64,000 nucleotides of DNA from Nocardia coubleae NBRC 108252 (GCF_001612805.1 NZ_BDBD01000026.1:168880-232879), one strand, 5' to 3'; shown: positions 33,801 to 41,822, counted from the first letter of the stretch. The notes: generated from the letters alone by a model not told the origin. Numbers and translations are program-made.

Positions 33801-36800
33801 GGTGCGGTTCCGCATCGACGCCGAAACAACGGACGCCGCAAGAGGACTCGCCCGGGCGCACAATGTCACGTTGTTCATGGTCATGCAGGCAACCTTGACC
33901 GTCCTGTTGGCGCGGTTGTCGGGTACCGACGACATCGCGGTCGGCACCCCGGTTGCCGGGCGCGGTGAGGCAGAGCTCGACGACGCCATCGGGATGTTCG
34001 TGAACACGCTGGTGCTGCGCACCCGGGTCGATATGGGCGACAGTTTCACCGACCTGCTCACGCAGACCAGGGACGTGGATCTTCAGGCATTCGCCCATGC
34101 TGACCTTCCGTTCGAGCGGCTGGTCGAGGCGCTGAACCCGCAACGATCGACGGCCCGGCACCCCCTGTTCCAGGTCATGTTGTCGTTCCGCAATCTGCCG
34201 GAGGCGTCCTTCGAGCTGCCGGGACTGCGGGTCGAGCCGGTCGAGTTCGACGTGGTGACAGAACAGTTCGACTTGTCGGTGACGATCAGTGAAACCGGTG
34301 ATGCCGGGATGTTCGTCGAATTCTCCTATTCGCGCGACCTTTTCGACGAGCCGACGGTCAGCGGATTCGCCGACCGATTCGCGCGGCTCCTCACCGACGC
34401 GGTTGCCCGGCCGCAGGCACCGGTCGGCGATCTCGTCCTGCTCGACGAGGCCGAACTTCGGCTCCTCACTCGACCAGCCGTCGGCGTCGCAGCCGGGAAC
34501 CTGCTGCCTGATCTACTGGCCCGTAGTGCCCGCCTCGGCGCTGACCGGATCGCGCTGCGCTATCGGGGGCGGTCCATCAACTATGACGAGCTGGCGGCGT
34601 CGTCGGCGCGTCTGGCGCGTGTTCTGATCGATCGTGGGGCAGGGCCAGGGGCACTGGTGGCCGTTGCGCTACCGAGATCGGCATGGAGCATTCTGGCTGT
34701 CTGGGCGGTCACCCAGACCGGCGCGGCTTTCGTCCCGGTCGATCCCGCCTACCCTGTCGACCGCGTGCGCTACATGCTCGACGATGCCGGCGTCACCCTC
34801 GGCATCACCACGTCGGACTTCGTGGAGGTACTTCCAGGTGACGTTCCGTGGCTGGTACTCGATGACGTGGACATCGAACAGCAGTGCGCAAGCAAATCCA
34901 CACAGATGGTCACCGACACCGCACGGACCAGGCGCCTGCTGCCCCAGGATCTGGCGTATCTGATCTATACGTCGGGATCGACGGGCGCACCCAAGGGGGT
35001 AGCGGTAACCCACACGGGTATCGCCGCGCTGGCAGACCACAACGTGGCGTTGTTCGGCATCGGCCCGCACGACCGCATGCTGCACATCTGCTCACCGAGT
35101 TTCGACCAATCGATCGAAGAGTGGTTGACCGCCTTCCACGGCGGAGCGACTCTGGTGATCGCGCCGCGTGAAACGATCGGCGGCGCGGAACTGTACGACC
35201 TGCTCCGCGACGAGGCGATCACCCACACCATCATCACCCCCGCGCAGCTCGGCACCGTGGACCCGGCCGGACTAGAGCACCTCGCGGTGGTGTCGACCGG
35301 TGGCGAGGCCGCCTCCGCCGAACTGGTTGCCAAATGGCAGCCGGGGCGGCGGTACCTCAACGGGTACGGGCCGACCGAAGTCACGATCTCCACCAATTAC
35401 GCGACACTGACAGCGGGCAGCCCGGTTGTCATCGGCGCGCCGATACCGGGAGTGTCGGCCCACGTGCTCGACGGGCGGCTCAACCCGGTACCGGACGGGG
35501 TAGCGGGCGAGCTGTACCTCGCCGGCGCGGCGCTGGCTCGCGGCTATCACGATCGGCCGGCGCTTAGTGCACAGAGATTCGTCGCTGCACCATGGGGAGT
35601 CCCGGGCACCCGGATGTATCGAACCGGAGATGTCGTGCGCTGGCGCTGTGACGGAGCGACCAGAGAACTCGAATACGTGGGCCGGTCGGACTTCCAGGTG
35701 AAGATCCGCGGCTTCCGTATCGAACTCGGCGAGATCGACGCAGTGCTGGCAGGCCACGACGACATCGACTTCGCTGTCACGGTCGGACATTCCGGGAACG
35801 GTGGAAACACCCTCCTCGTTTCGTATGTACTGCCCGCTCCCGGTCGGTTGCCCGATGTCGACCACCTGCTGAACTCCCTGGCCGACAGGCTGCCGTCGTA
35901 CATGGTGCCGTCCTCGATCACCATCCTGGACGAGGTTCCGATCACCCCGGTCGGGAAGCTCGATCGGGCTGCGCTGCCGGCACCGGTGCTGCGGTCTCGG
36001 ATCAGCCGCGCGGTCTCGACACCGACCGAGACAGTCGTGGCGAACGTCTTCGAGGAAACACTCGGGGTGAGCGAGATCGGCGCGGACGACGACTTCTTCG
36101 CACTCGGCGGGAATTCGCTCCTGGCTACTCAAGTGGTGAGTCTGCTACGCGACAAGACACAGGTACCGCTGACAGTCGCCGACTTCTTCGGCGAGGCCAC
36201 CGTGAGCGGCATCGCTCGACGCATCGAATCACTTCCTGCCGAGGGTGATTCACCGGCCGATACCCTGCGTGTCATCTTGCCGATCAAGAGCACGGGAAGC
36301 CGTGTGCCGTTGTTCTGTATTCATCCGCTGGCGGGCCTGGCCTGGTGCTATGCGGGCCTCGCCCGTGAATTGCCGCAGGATCAGCCCGTTTACGGTGTGC
36401 AATCACCCGCTCTCACCGAAGCTGGGTTCCTTCCCGCGACCTTCTCCGAGCTGGCACAGCGATACGTCGACGAATTGCGCACCGTGCGGCCGACGGGGCC
36501 CTATCGGCTTCTCGGGTGGTCACTCGGTGGCAAGCTGGCCCACGCGATGGCGGCGATCCTGCAATCCGAAGGGGAGTCGGTGGAGCTCCTGGCGATCCTC
36601 GACGGCTATCCGAGCGCGGATGAAGACGAACTGTCGGCCTCGGTCCGCGCCGCATTCGTCAGCCTCGGTATCCCTGAGGACGCACTTCCCACATCTGACG
36701 AGCCCTTCGAGCTCTCCGAGCAGGCTCTGCTGACACTGCACGCCGCGCTATCCACTGAAGTCGACGGCCTGTCCATCGAGCTGGTGAACCGGATGTTCTC

Positions 36801-37035
36801 GACGGCCATGCGGACCGCCGCGCTGGAAGTCGACTACACGCCGGGAACCTTCCGAGGGACGATGCAGTTCTTCCACGCAGCGGCAGACCACCGGAATCAG
36901 GCAGCCGGACGGACCGCGGAGGCATGGAAGCCGTACATCGATGGGCGAATCGAAAACACCAGTCTCCCGGTCGGACACGACGACATCCTTACCGGGAAGG
37001 TGCTGGCCGCGATCGGTGATGTCCTGACTCGATGA
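24847..37035 (+). CDS. Four-module nonribosomal peptide synthetase with thioesterase
   Basis: A 4062-residue NRPS. Domain order: A1 (about 38-530, TSGSTG near 197), T1 (Ser578), C1 (HHIAADG at 762), A2 (TSGSTG near 1247), T2 (Ser1637), C2 (HH at 1830), A3 (TSGSTG near 2317), T3 (Ser2703), C3 (HH at 2890), A4 (TSGSTG near 3376), T4 (Ser3757), TE (GWSLGG Ser3892, His4044). It starts with an A domain, so it is an initiation enzyme releasing a tetrapeptide. There are no epimerase, methylase or reductase domains. My hand-read ten-residue A codes (with assumed Lys517) are A1 DALFAGVILK, A2 DVWDFILVSK, A3 DLWHLILVSK (closest to Ser codes) and A4 DQEISGGISK; only the A3 hint is usable. No MbtH, transporter or tailoring gene is adjacent. 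ATG 24847 is used; ATG 24871 is possible. Confidence 0.93.
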   Translation: MRPADAGSMSGFVGGEAGAGRRQRPARARRAGAFTLPRLMSAAVEQNPDGVALVFADGTGTLGSLSYRELDQRSTRIARYLIDLGVGPESLVAMGITRSIESVLAVWAIAKTGAGFVPIDPRYPADRITHMVSDSGVALGITVTREHGKLPGGVEWLDLGALEDAAEVRGYSVEPIINADRVLPLRAEHIAYVIYTSGSTGVPKGVVVSQAGLEPFCEEQRRQFDVDADARTLHFASPSFDASVLELLLALGSGATMVIVAPDVLGGDELAAVLRRERVTHGFITPAALASIDPEGLDSLRLLAAGGEACPPELVHRWAQGGRRFLNVYGPTETTILTNISAPLVVGGPIAIGAPMAGVAEYVLDDRMSAMPDRSLGELYIAGEQVARGYHGRPGLTATRFVANPFGGNGSRMYRTGDLVRMTAGGEVGYAGRNDHQVKVRGFRIELGEIDAVLAAADAVDFAVTVGHTLDNGATILAAYVHPAPGAQIDLTALTAAAERSLPAHMVPTSITVLDEIPLTPVGKLDRRALPAPQLRKREYRAPAGRFEELVAEVFTELLEPAALVGADDNFFDLGGNSLIATRVVARLGAAIGARAPASLVFTAATVAELAGGLEPLADQDVRTALIAQPRPDRIPLSLAQQRMWFLSQFDATSAANNIAFALRLTGPLDVPVLRAAFGDLAERHETLRTVYPAVDGTGYQVVLPIEQARPALPVRSLRESEVPGWLTGLVSVGFDVAAEVPLRIELAELGPESHVVAVVVHHIAADGTSIGPFVRDLLTAFVARREGNAPRFAPLPVQYADYALWQRSVLGNEQDPTSIAFAQLEFWRAALGGAPSLLELPSDRPRPAVASGRGAQFAFDISPEVNARIEELAQSSNASPFMVVHSVFAALLARLSGTDDIVIGTPVAGRGERELDDLVGMFVNTLALRTTVNSAATFIDLLETVRAADLAAFSHSEMPFERLVEVLDPVRTQAHHPLFQVALFFNNFETPQVELPGLNVDAVELDGATAKFDLQLSVVPMGSGGATATFTYATDLFDEGTVASMAERFVRLLDAVSAAPTTEIGAVDLLGEDERREILHEWNDTRHQVAPELLLDGYRRAVAEFPDRVAVHFEGQELTYREFDARVNQLARLLIDHGVGAESLVGLAVRRSLELVVGMYAIVTAGGAYVPLDPDHPAERIGHILDTARPRCVVTTTADAIVAPAGTDLVHLDIADMGRYPHTPLDAGELLRPVRPENPAYVIFTSGSTGRPKGVAVSHAAINNQTEWMLSEYPLSPHDVYFQKTATTFDVSLWGYFMPLRRGAQLVVATHDGHRDPAYVAESIARHGVTVTDFVPSMLTVFAAHTSAELLGSLREVFVIGEALPPETVAAFALVSSARVHNLYGPTEAAVSVTYWQAEEDDRLSVPIGLPQWNVGVYVLDSRLQPVPPGVPGELYLAGDQLARGYVRRPDLTADRFVADPFGAGSRMYRTGDLVLWRRGVGDRPAHLDYLGRTDFQVKFRGQRIELGEIETALLAQPSVSQAVAVVVGSELGDQLVAYAVPSPGSTIEPDAVRLALAETLPAYMTPSVVVPLAAFPLNTSGKLDRRALPEPVFTAGEFRAPTSPIEQIVAGIFGEVLGIERIGADDDFFALGGNSLIATRLVARLGTALGERVSVRMLFEAPTVSALAHAVESLSRGGDGIELGAIARPDRLPLSLAQQRMWFLNRFEDLGDGAVSAGAAAYNLPFALRLTGALDVSALSTAFDDVVARHEVLRTVYPDTADGPIQVVLPLVRVGLAPIRVDGADIAAVVHELAMTPFDVTRDVPIRVRLLEVAGTQPQEHVLAVVAHHIAADGSSMGPLVRDIMTAYAARATGGEPGWSPLRVQYADYALWQRAVLGDEADPQSLAARQVEYWRGELAGLPDLIELPTDRPRPAVASLAGARVNVDIGADIHAGLLRLAREHNATMFMVVHTAFAVLLARLSGSNDIAVGTPVAGRGERELDDLIGMFVNTVVFRTRVDGGEPFADLLARQRETDLAAFSHADIPFERLVEVLSPPRTTAHHPLFQVGLSFQNMARNALELPGLSVAGVASDIDVSQFDLHLIVSDAYDEDGAPTGIGGFITYATDLFDESTVTGFIARFERFLAAVAKDATTPVGDIGLLAAAEHEHIVEVRNATAHPVQATTLPALLSAAAVANPTAVAVVGQGRTLTYGELADQVDRWARYLIGMGVGPEQRVGLAMRRSVDLVVAMYAVSMAGGVYVPVDPDQPTERTEYILSAAAPICVVAESGFDTTIAPTVRLSELASAAASPAPLIDADRLAPLRPDNAAYVIFTSGSTGRPKGVTVTHTAITNQLIWKTAQFGIAADDAVLLKTASTFDLSVWEFWSAAVVGARLVVADPDGHRDPAYLGELMAGERVTTLHAVPSMVDALLASPRALPGLVGLRRVLAIGEALPAALAQRLRERLPDVGLYNLYGPTEAAVSITAHTVTEDDIDTVPIGTPEWNSGVYVLDSRLHLVPDGVAGELYLTGAQLARGYLGRPDLTADRFVADPYGPAGSRMYRTGDLAAWTDTGVLEYLGRTDFQVKIRGFRIELGEIEAALLAIPGITGAAVVAKSDPRVGDRLVAYLTGSNITVPEIKAQLGASLPSYMVPAAFVELDTLPRNANGKLDRKALPEPVFEAASHQMPSTPIEEIVASVFAEVLGVHRVGARDDFFDLGGNSLMATQVAARLGTAFDTRVPVRMLFEASTVSGLATRLEHRPMTTARAALKPYPRSSSIPLSLAQQRMWFMNQFDTASAAYNIPVAVRLSGELDIDALQRAVADLVARHEILRTVYPRVDEGPVQLILAADQAVPDLAPQSVAGDDLLERVTEFFSGGFDVTAELPLRARLFRVFDAETPEYVVCFVAHHISADGWSMGPLTRDVMTAYAARVAGAEPGWAALDVQYADFSLWQREVLGDEHDPDSVLTTQTGFWQQALAGLPDELNLPSDRPRPPVQSGAGGQVRFRIDAETTDAARGLARAHNVTLFMVMQATLTVLLARLSGTDDIAVGTPVAGRGEAELDDAIGMFVNTLVLRTRVDMGDSFTDLLTQTRDVDLQAFAHADLPFERLVEALNPQRSTARHPLFQVMLSFRNLPEASFELPGLRVEPVEFDVVTEQFDLSVTISETGDAGMFVEFSYSRDLFDEPTVSGFADRFARLLTDAVARPQAPVGDLVLLDEAELRLLTRPAVGVAAGNLLPDLLARSARLGADRIALRYRGRSINYDELAASSARLARVLIDRGAGPGALVAVALPRSAWSILAVWAVTQTGAAFVPVDPAYPVDRVRYMLDDAGVTLGITTSDFVEVLPGDVPWLVLDDVDIEQQCASKSTQMVTDTARTRRLLPQDLAYLIYTSGSTGAPKGVAVTHTGIAALADHNVALFGIGPHDRMLHICSPSFDQSIEEWLTAFHGGATLVIAPRETIGGAELYDLLRDEAITHTIITPAQLGTVDPAGLEHLAVVSTGGEAASAELVAKWQPGRRYLNGYGPTEVTISTNYATLTAGSPVVIGAPIPGVSAHVLDGRLNPVPDGVAGELYLAGAALARGYHDRPALSAQRFVAAPWGVPGTRMYRTGDVVRWRCDGATRELEYVGRSDFQVKIRGFRIELGEIDAVLAGHDDIDFAVTVGHSGNGGNTLLVSYVLPAPGRLPDVDHLLNSLADRLPSYMVPSSITILDEVPITPVGKLDRAALPAPVLRSRISRAVSTPTETVVANVFEETLGVSEIGADDDFFALGGNSLLATQVVSLLRDKTQVPLTVADFFGEATVSGIARRIESLPAEGDSPADTLRVILPIKSTGSRVPLFCIHPLAGLAWCYAGLARELPQDQPVYGVQSPALTEAGFLPATFSELAQRYVDELRTVRPTGPYRLLGWSLGGKLAHAMAAILQSEGESVELLAILDGYPSADEDELSASVRAAFVSLGIPEDALPTSDEPFELSEQALLTLHAALSTEVDGLSIELVNRMFSTAMRTAALEVDYTPGTFRGTMQFFHAAADHRNQAAGRTAEAWKPYIDGRIENTSLPVGHDDILTGKVLAAIGDVLTR

Positions 37036-37913
37036 CCCCTTGTGTGGCTGCGTAACCACTGGTCCTCGCTGTCGATGGACCCCTCGAAGCGAGGTGGGCC
37101 CGTCAGCGGGGGTCGGTGGCTACCGCGGTGAGGCGGCACGTGTTCTGTGCCGTCTCCCTGTCGCGTGCCCATGTCGTTGTAACGCGTAAGTAGTTGTCCG
37201 CCAATCGATCCCAACACCACATTCGTTACTCCGCAATGATGTGATAACGATCATGGCCTATTCTTCTGTTCGCTGGGTATTAGCAGAGGTTCGGCGCATG
37301 TTCGTGTGGGCGGCCGGTGATCGGTGCGCGGGGTGCCGGATCGAAACGGGTCGTTGCTTGTCGACTGGTCAGCGGTTATTCGGATGCGATCTGGTGATTC
37401 GGCACCGTCGGGGGTGACTGATCGATGCATCGATATGAAAAGCCCGCAGAAGAGCGGTGGCGGTGGTTACCAACCGGCGAACGGGCGCGGCTTATCTCCA
37501 GTTACTTCCGGTTCAGCCATGTCGTGGCGTCGTGTTAGAAACAGTGCACCGGCAGCGTGGCCGGGAGATTACTTATCCAACAAGGGGTTTCACTAGATGA
37601 GGCAGTTCCGCAAGGTCGCGTTCGGGATGGTCGACGCGGCCGGTCAGGTGACGTGGGGCTCGGGTGTGGCAACCACACGAGACGGCACCATCTCGCCCGT
37701 CGGCGCTCACGGCTCCTGAGGTTGAATTGAACGGCGGCACACCACACGGTGTGCGGCCTATGTGCCGTCGCGTAGGTCCGGCAGATCCCGAGCGGGTGAA
37801 ATGACCTTCCAAATTCTCGACTTGGTTCCCACCTCAATTGATTTCCAGCCCGAGATCAGTTCACAGGCACACCAGGTCATGGCTCGAAAGTTCTACTACG
37901 GGGGAACAAAACA
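37036..37913 (+). promoter_or_regulatory. Long intergenic region before exopolysaccharide cluster
   Basis: Nearly 880 bases with only one small candidate gene (37597-37719). The part 37180-37300 is AT-richer (GTGATAACGATCATGG) and is the best place for a promoter. The part 37430-37600 is rich in short complementary blocks and ends in ACAAGGGGTTTC, the same leader word seen before the micropeptides at 53928 and 57087. A structured 5' leader for the sugar transferase gene is possible; I could not match it to a known riboswitch. Confidence 0.35.
37597..37719 (+). CDS. Possible 40-residue small protein
   Basis: ATG 37597 lies ten bases after AAGGGG in the leader word ACAAGGGGTTTC. The frame encodes 40 residues beginning MRQFRKVAFGMVDAAGQ, with a basic start, Gly/Ser/Thr-rich end and no clear membrane helix. 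Codon use is GC-rich in third positions, consistent with translation. There is no similarity to the EWPTW micropeptides apart from the leader. No function is known; it could be a leader peptide for the exopolysaccharide operon. Confidence 0.35.
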   Translation: MRQFRKVAFGMVDAAGQVTWGSGVATTRDGTISPVGAHGS

Positions 37914-39407
37914 ATGGCCGACAAGCATGCTGTGCGGTGGGCTTGGTCAGAGTTGGCCGAAGCCGCGACCGCACGATTGGGTAGGCATGCCTGGGAGACC
38001 GAATATCGGCTCCGACTCGTAATTTCCGACTCACTGGTAATTTTCAGCGCTGTGCTGATGGCACGGTTCGCGCGTTTCGGTGGGGTCAGCGATACGAATC
38101 AGCCCGAATGGGTGCAAACTCTCGGTGGTTACACGGTGGTGGCGCTTTTGCTCGCCACGGCGTGGGTGGGTGCGCTCGTGTGGGGCGATGCCTGGTCCAC
38201 CAGATTGATCGGACACGGCTGGGCGGAATACGAACGGCTGGCGCTGATCGCCTTCCGGTTGTTCGGCGGTATCGCGATTCTGTCCCTGCTGCTGCGGATC
38301 GATTTCGCCCGCGGGTTTCTCGGTGTCGCGCTACCGGTGGGACTGGTCGGCCTGATGATCAACCGCAGGGTGTGGCGGGCGATCGCCGCGCGCGAGCGCA
38401 GCGTCGGCCGGTATCTCACGAATGTGCTGGTGGTGGGCGACCCGCGCTCGGCACGGGACATGATGCAGGCGTTCGGCCGGGATCCCCAGGCCGGCTACCG
38501 CATCGTCGGCATGTATCTGCCGGGCAACCAGGAGAATTCGGGTGAGTACGGTGACCTGGGCGTACCGGTGTTCCTGGGGCGGTCGCCGATCGGTGAGGTG
38601 ATCACCGACTGCGGCGCGGATACGGTGGCCGTCGCCGCGGTCGAGCAGCTGGGATCGCAGGGAATCCGGGAACTGGCGTGGGAGCTGCTGCCCTTGGGGG
38701 TGCAGCTCGTGATCATGCCCGGCATCGCCGATGTGGCCGATCAGCGTACGCAGTTGCGCCCCATCGGGAACCTGCCGCTGGTGCACATCGACCAGCCGAA
38801 CTTCGACCAGGCAACCACCTTCGGCAAGATCGCCTTCGACTGGATCTTCGCCGCGTTGTGCCTGCTCATCGTCGCGCCGGTCATGCTGGTCATCGCGCTG
38901 GCGATCAAATTCGACGGCGGTCCGGTGTTCTACCGTGCCGAGCGAATCGGTCTGCACGGCAAGCCGTTCAAGATGATCAAGTTCCGGACCATGGTCACCG
39001 GCGCGGATCGGATGAAGGTCGAGCTGGCCGCAGAGAACGAGGGTGCGGGGCCGCTGTTCAAGATGCGCAACGACCCACGGATCACCCGGGTCGGGCGGTT
39101 CCTGCGCCGCTACAGCCTGGATGAGCTGCCGCAGTTCCTGAATGTGCTGCGCGGCGAGATGAGTGTGGTCGGGCCTCGGCCACCACTGGCCGAAGAGGTC
39201 GAGCGCTACGACGTCGGACTGCAGCGAAAGTTGCTGGTCCGGCCGGGTGTCACGGGCTTGTGGCAGGTGAGTGGCCGCTCGGACCTGCCGTGGGCCGAGG
39301 CGGTGCGGTTGGACATGTACTACGTCGAGAACTGGTCGATGGTGGCTGATCTCATCATCATCGCCAGGACGATCTCCGCCGTCAGCGCGGCCGACGGGGC
39401 CTACTGA
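37914..39407 (+). CDS. Polyprenyl-phosphate sugar-phosphate transferase (initiating enzyme)
   Basis: A 497-residue membrane protein of the WbaP/WcaJ/CpsE type. Four N-terminal membrane segments (within residues about 40-150) are followed by a CoA-binding-like cytoplasmic domain, a fifth hydrophobic segment (about 305-330, FDWIFAALCLLIVAPVML) and the catalytic C-terminal domain with KMIKFRTMV, the DELPQFLNVLRGEMSVVGPR motif and RPGVTGLWQVSGR. It moves a hexose-1-phosphate from a nucleotide sugar to undecaprenyl phosphate, the first step of polymer repeat-unit assembly. ATG 37914 follows GGGGGAAC. The minus-strand flippase ends only 4 bases beyond it, convergently. Confidence 0.92.
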   Translation: MADKHAVRWAWSELAEAATARLGRHAWETEYRLRLVISDSLVIFSAVLMARFARFGGVSDTNQPEWVQTLGGYTVVALLLATAWVGALVWGDAWSTRLIGHGWAEYERLALIAFRLFGGIAILSLLLRIDFARGFLGVALPVGLVGLMINRRVWRAIAARERSVGRYLTNVLVVGDPRSARDMMQAFGRDPQAGYRIVGMYLPGNQENSGEYGDLGVPVFLGRSPIGEVITDCGADTVAVAAVEQLGSQGIRELAWELLPLGVQLVIMPGIADVADQRTQLRPIGNLPLVHIDQPNFDQATTFGKIAFDWIFAALCLLIVAPVMLVIALAIKFDGGPVFYRAERIGLHGKPFKMIKFRTMVTGADRMKVELAAENEGAGPLFKMRNDPRITRVGRFLRRYSLDELPQFLNVLRGEMSVVGPRPPLAEEVERYDVGLQRKLLVRPGVTGLWQVSGRSDLPWAEAVRLDMYYVENWSMVADLIIIARTISAVSAADGAY

Positions 39408-39410
39408 GAC

Positions 39411-40880
39411 TCATCGCTGCTCGGGCCGTCGGGCCGAATCGTAGACGGGCAGCCGGGTCGTCGCCGGGTCGAACTCGGGCCCGGGTGCACTGGTCGCTCC
39501 GAAGACCGGAAGTTTTGTGGTCGGGGAGTCGAAGAGTGAAGTGCCGCCTGTCAGCTGGAAACCACCGGCGAGCTGGTATTCGAAGAACCGTGGAATCGGC
39601 TGCGTGAGCTCGGGATCGACACCCGGCGGGAGCGTGGCAACCGGAACTGCGCCGGTGTCCGACGGTGAGTCGCGTGAGATGAGTCCGCGCATCGCCCAGA
39701 CCATGAGCGTCACGGCCGTGGCGCAGGCCGAGATCGCCATGCCGAGTGCGACAGCGAGCGCCGAGCCGACCAGCAGGGCGGTGCCGAGGCACACCGAAAT
39801 GGCGATGCCGGTCTGGATGACGCGAGCGCGCAGCAGTTGCCCCGACGCACGGTGGTAACGAAAAAGGTTGTGCACCACAGCGACCCAGATGAGGGCGGCG
39901 TACTCGATGCCGATCAGGGGCAGGACCTGCGCGGCAGGCACCCAGCTCTCGCCGAGGACGAGAGCGCCGAGTGAGTGCGGAACGAACGGTGCCACCGCAC
40001 CGATGGCGATCGCTGCCAGGGAAACCGGGAGGGCGACCTTGCGCAGTCCACGCCACAGCTGTGGAGTCGTGAGCTGTGCCCGTCCGGCCTCGGGCAGGAT
40101 GATCAGGTTGAGCGCGGTGGCCAGGATGGCGAACGGGCCGAGGATGGTGACCGCGCCGCGCAGCGCGGCCGCGGCGTCCGGGCCGACCATCGTTGCCGAG
40201 AGCACCACCACCAGGATCACGCTGAGCTGGTCGATGCTGCTTTCCAGGCCGAAGTTCAGCCTGGTCGGGCGCTCCTTGCGTGACCACCAGGCCAGGCCCC
40301 GCCACGTCGGGAGCACCCGCAGCCACACCAGCAGGACCAGCAACGCGGCCCCGGCCGAGGCGGCCCAGGTGAAGACCACGGCTTCCACCGGGAGCAGAGT
40401 CCGATCGAGCAGCGCGGTGGCGAGCAGCGCCGCCGAGGCCAGTGCCCACACCAGGTCGGACCAGAACGCCGCCTCCGTCCGGCCGAGGGCGATGGCCGAG
40501 AAGCGCAGCGAATCCTGGGTCAGCAGGAACGGGATCGCGACCGCGAACCCGAATCCGATGGCAGGGTTCGGCAGCAGTAGCGAGCCCGCAGCCATGATCA
40601 GGCCCATGACCAGGCCGAACAGCAGGGCAGCTCCCGCCGAGGTTCGGGTATGCCGCAGGACATAGCTGGCATGCCTGCCTGCCAGCAGCAGGACCGGGGT
40701 GCCGATGGCGGCGCGGGTGATGGCGAGGGTGGCGGTGGTGACGGCGAACAGCACACCGGCCATCCCGAAGTCGGCCACACTGCCGGTGCGGGCCACGGCG
40801 AACACGATCAGGGCATTGCTGACACTCGACAGGATCTGGTCGGCGGTGCCCGCCAACATCCGTAAGGCCGGGCGTTTCAC
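39411..40880 (-). CDS. Wzx-like polysaccharide flippase
   Basis: A 489-residue protein with about twelve hydrophobic helices in the MATE/MOP-type pattern and a hydrophilic C-terminal tail of about 80 residues (from roughly residue 410) containing repeated TTKLPVFG/TTRLPVYD-like segments. Wzx proteins flip lipid-linked repeat units across the membrane. It starts at GTG 40880, 15 bases after the upstream acyltransferase, so the two form a minus-strand pair within the exopolysaccharide cluster. The long cytoplasmic tail with two near-repeats is not typical of Wzx and may bind partners. Family assignment rests on topology and context. Confidence 0.75.
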   Translation of the reverse strand: MKRPALRMLAGTADQILSSVSNALIVFAVARTGSVADFGMAGVLFAVTTATLAITRAAIGTPVLLLAGRHASYVLRHTRTSAGAALLFGLVMGLIMAAGSLLLPNPAIGFGFAVAIPFLLTQDSLRFSAIALGRTEAAFWSDLVWALASAALLATALLDRTLLPVEAVVFTWAASAGAALLVLLVWLRVLPTWRGLAWWSRKERPTRLNFGLESSIDQLSVILVVVLSATMVGPDAAAALRGAVTILGPFAILATALNLIILPEAGRAQLTTPQLWRGLRKVALPVSLAAIAIGAVAPFVPHSLGALVLGESWVPAAQVLPLIGIEYAALIWVAVVHNLFRYHRASGQLLRARVIQTGIAISVCLGTALLVGSALAVALGMAISACATAVTLMVWAMRGLISRDSPSDTGAVPVATLPPGVDPELTQPIPRFFEYQLAGGFQLTGGTSLFDSPTTKLPVFGATSAPGPEFDPATTRLPVYDSARRPEQR

Positions 40881-40895
40881 GCGGCCGCCTCGACG

Positions 40896-41597
40896 TCAGA
40901 GCGCGTCGAACGGGACGACATCGGTGTGGATGCTGGTGCGGTCGAACCATTCGCCCTGGATCGGCTTGATGAACCGAGCGGGCGAGCCTCCCCAAAGCCC
41001 CTGTTCGAGCACGGTATCCGGCTTCTGCCTGGCCATGGTCGATCCGGCTGCGAGCACCGAGCGGTCGGGCAGCGACGTGCCGCGCAGCATGAGGCAGCCG
41101 GTGGCGACGAGCGCACGATCGCCGATACGCACCTGGCCAACCGTCGTTTCGTTCGTCACCACGTCGAGTTCGTGGGTTTGCAGGGTGGACCGCTGCCCGG
41201 CGATCGCGCTCCACTCGCCGATCTCGATCGTGCCGGAGCAGTCGAGGTAGTGGCGAGAGGTGATGAAGGTGCCGTCACCCACGATCAGCCGACCCGCGCG
41301 GTCGCTGTAGCCCTGGTAGCCAGGATGCGCGCTGACCCAGTTCCAGGACCCGATCATCACGTCGCGACCGAGCCGGACCTCGTTCATGCCCCGGAAGACG
41401 TTGCCTGCGCCGACGGTCACCCCGTCGGCGATCGCGAACCGTCGGCAGTTCAGCACCAGCGCCGGGCCGAATCGGACATCGCTGCCGATGTGGTGGCCGA
41501 ACCGCCGCAGCAGTGCATTCTTCGCGCTGCCTGCGGGAAGCAGCCACAGCACCGCCTGTGCGAGAACGGAAGGTTTAGGCACGGGTAATACCCCCAC
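40896..41597 (-). CDS. Left-handed beta-helix acyltransferase
   Basis: A 233-residue protein with hexapeptide-repeat character (RFAIADGVTVGAGNVF, VRLGRDVMIGSW, VRIGDRALVATGCLML) and a late SPARFIKPI tail, as in serine or sugar O-acetyltransferases. A short hydrophobic N-terminus (AVLWLLPAGSAKNALL) may associate with the membrane. It probably acetylates a sugar of the polymer repeat unit. It is upstream of and co-oriented with the flippase, and divergent from the polymerase gene at 41823 across a 225-base AT-rich region likely to hold both promoters. The start of the frame is uncertain by a few residues. Confidence 0.75.
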   Translation of the reverse strand: MGVLPVPKPSVLAQAVLWLLPAGSAKNALLRRFGHHIGSDVRFGPALVLNCRRFAIADGVTVGAGNVFRGMNEVRLGRDVMIGSWNWVSAHPGYQGYSDRAGRLIVGDGTFITSRHYLDCSGTIEIGEWSAIAGQRSTLQTHELDVVTNETTVGQVRIGDRALVATGCLMLRGTSLPDRSVLAAGSTMARQKPDTVLEQGLWGGSPARFIKPIQGEWFDRTSIHTDVVPFDAL

Positions 41598-41822
41598 AAT
41601 TGCGATCGAACATTTTCCGGCAACCCGTTTCCCCAGGAATCGCGTCGCCCGAGCCTACCTTGCGATGACGGATCGCCGGGAATGTCAGATTCATTGTGAA
41701 ATAATCGATTTGAGAGTCGGCAAGGCGACTTTGATTCGGCCGCAGTCGTTTTGGCGGCAAATCACGCTTGGGCTACGCTCGCTGCTGAGTTGAGTTTTGT
41801 CAGTGGCGGGAGAGCAGTAGAC
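41598..41822. promoter_or_regulatory. Divergent promoter region of exopolysaccharide operons
   Basis: An AT-richer 225-base region between the minus-strand acyltransferase and the plus-strand polymerase, including TTGTGAAATAATCGATTTGA (about 41694-41713). It should contain the two divergent promoters. Individual boxes cannot be fixed by eye. Confidence 0.4.

Noticed and set aside
24847..37035. Siderophore NRPS under iron-box control
   Set aside because: No iron-box-like palindrome was found upstream and no siderophore-specific domain or transport gene is adjacent.
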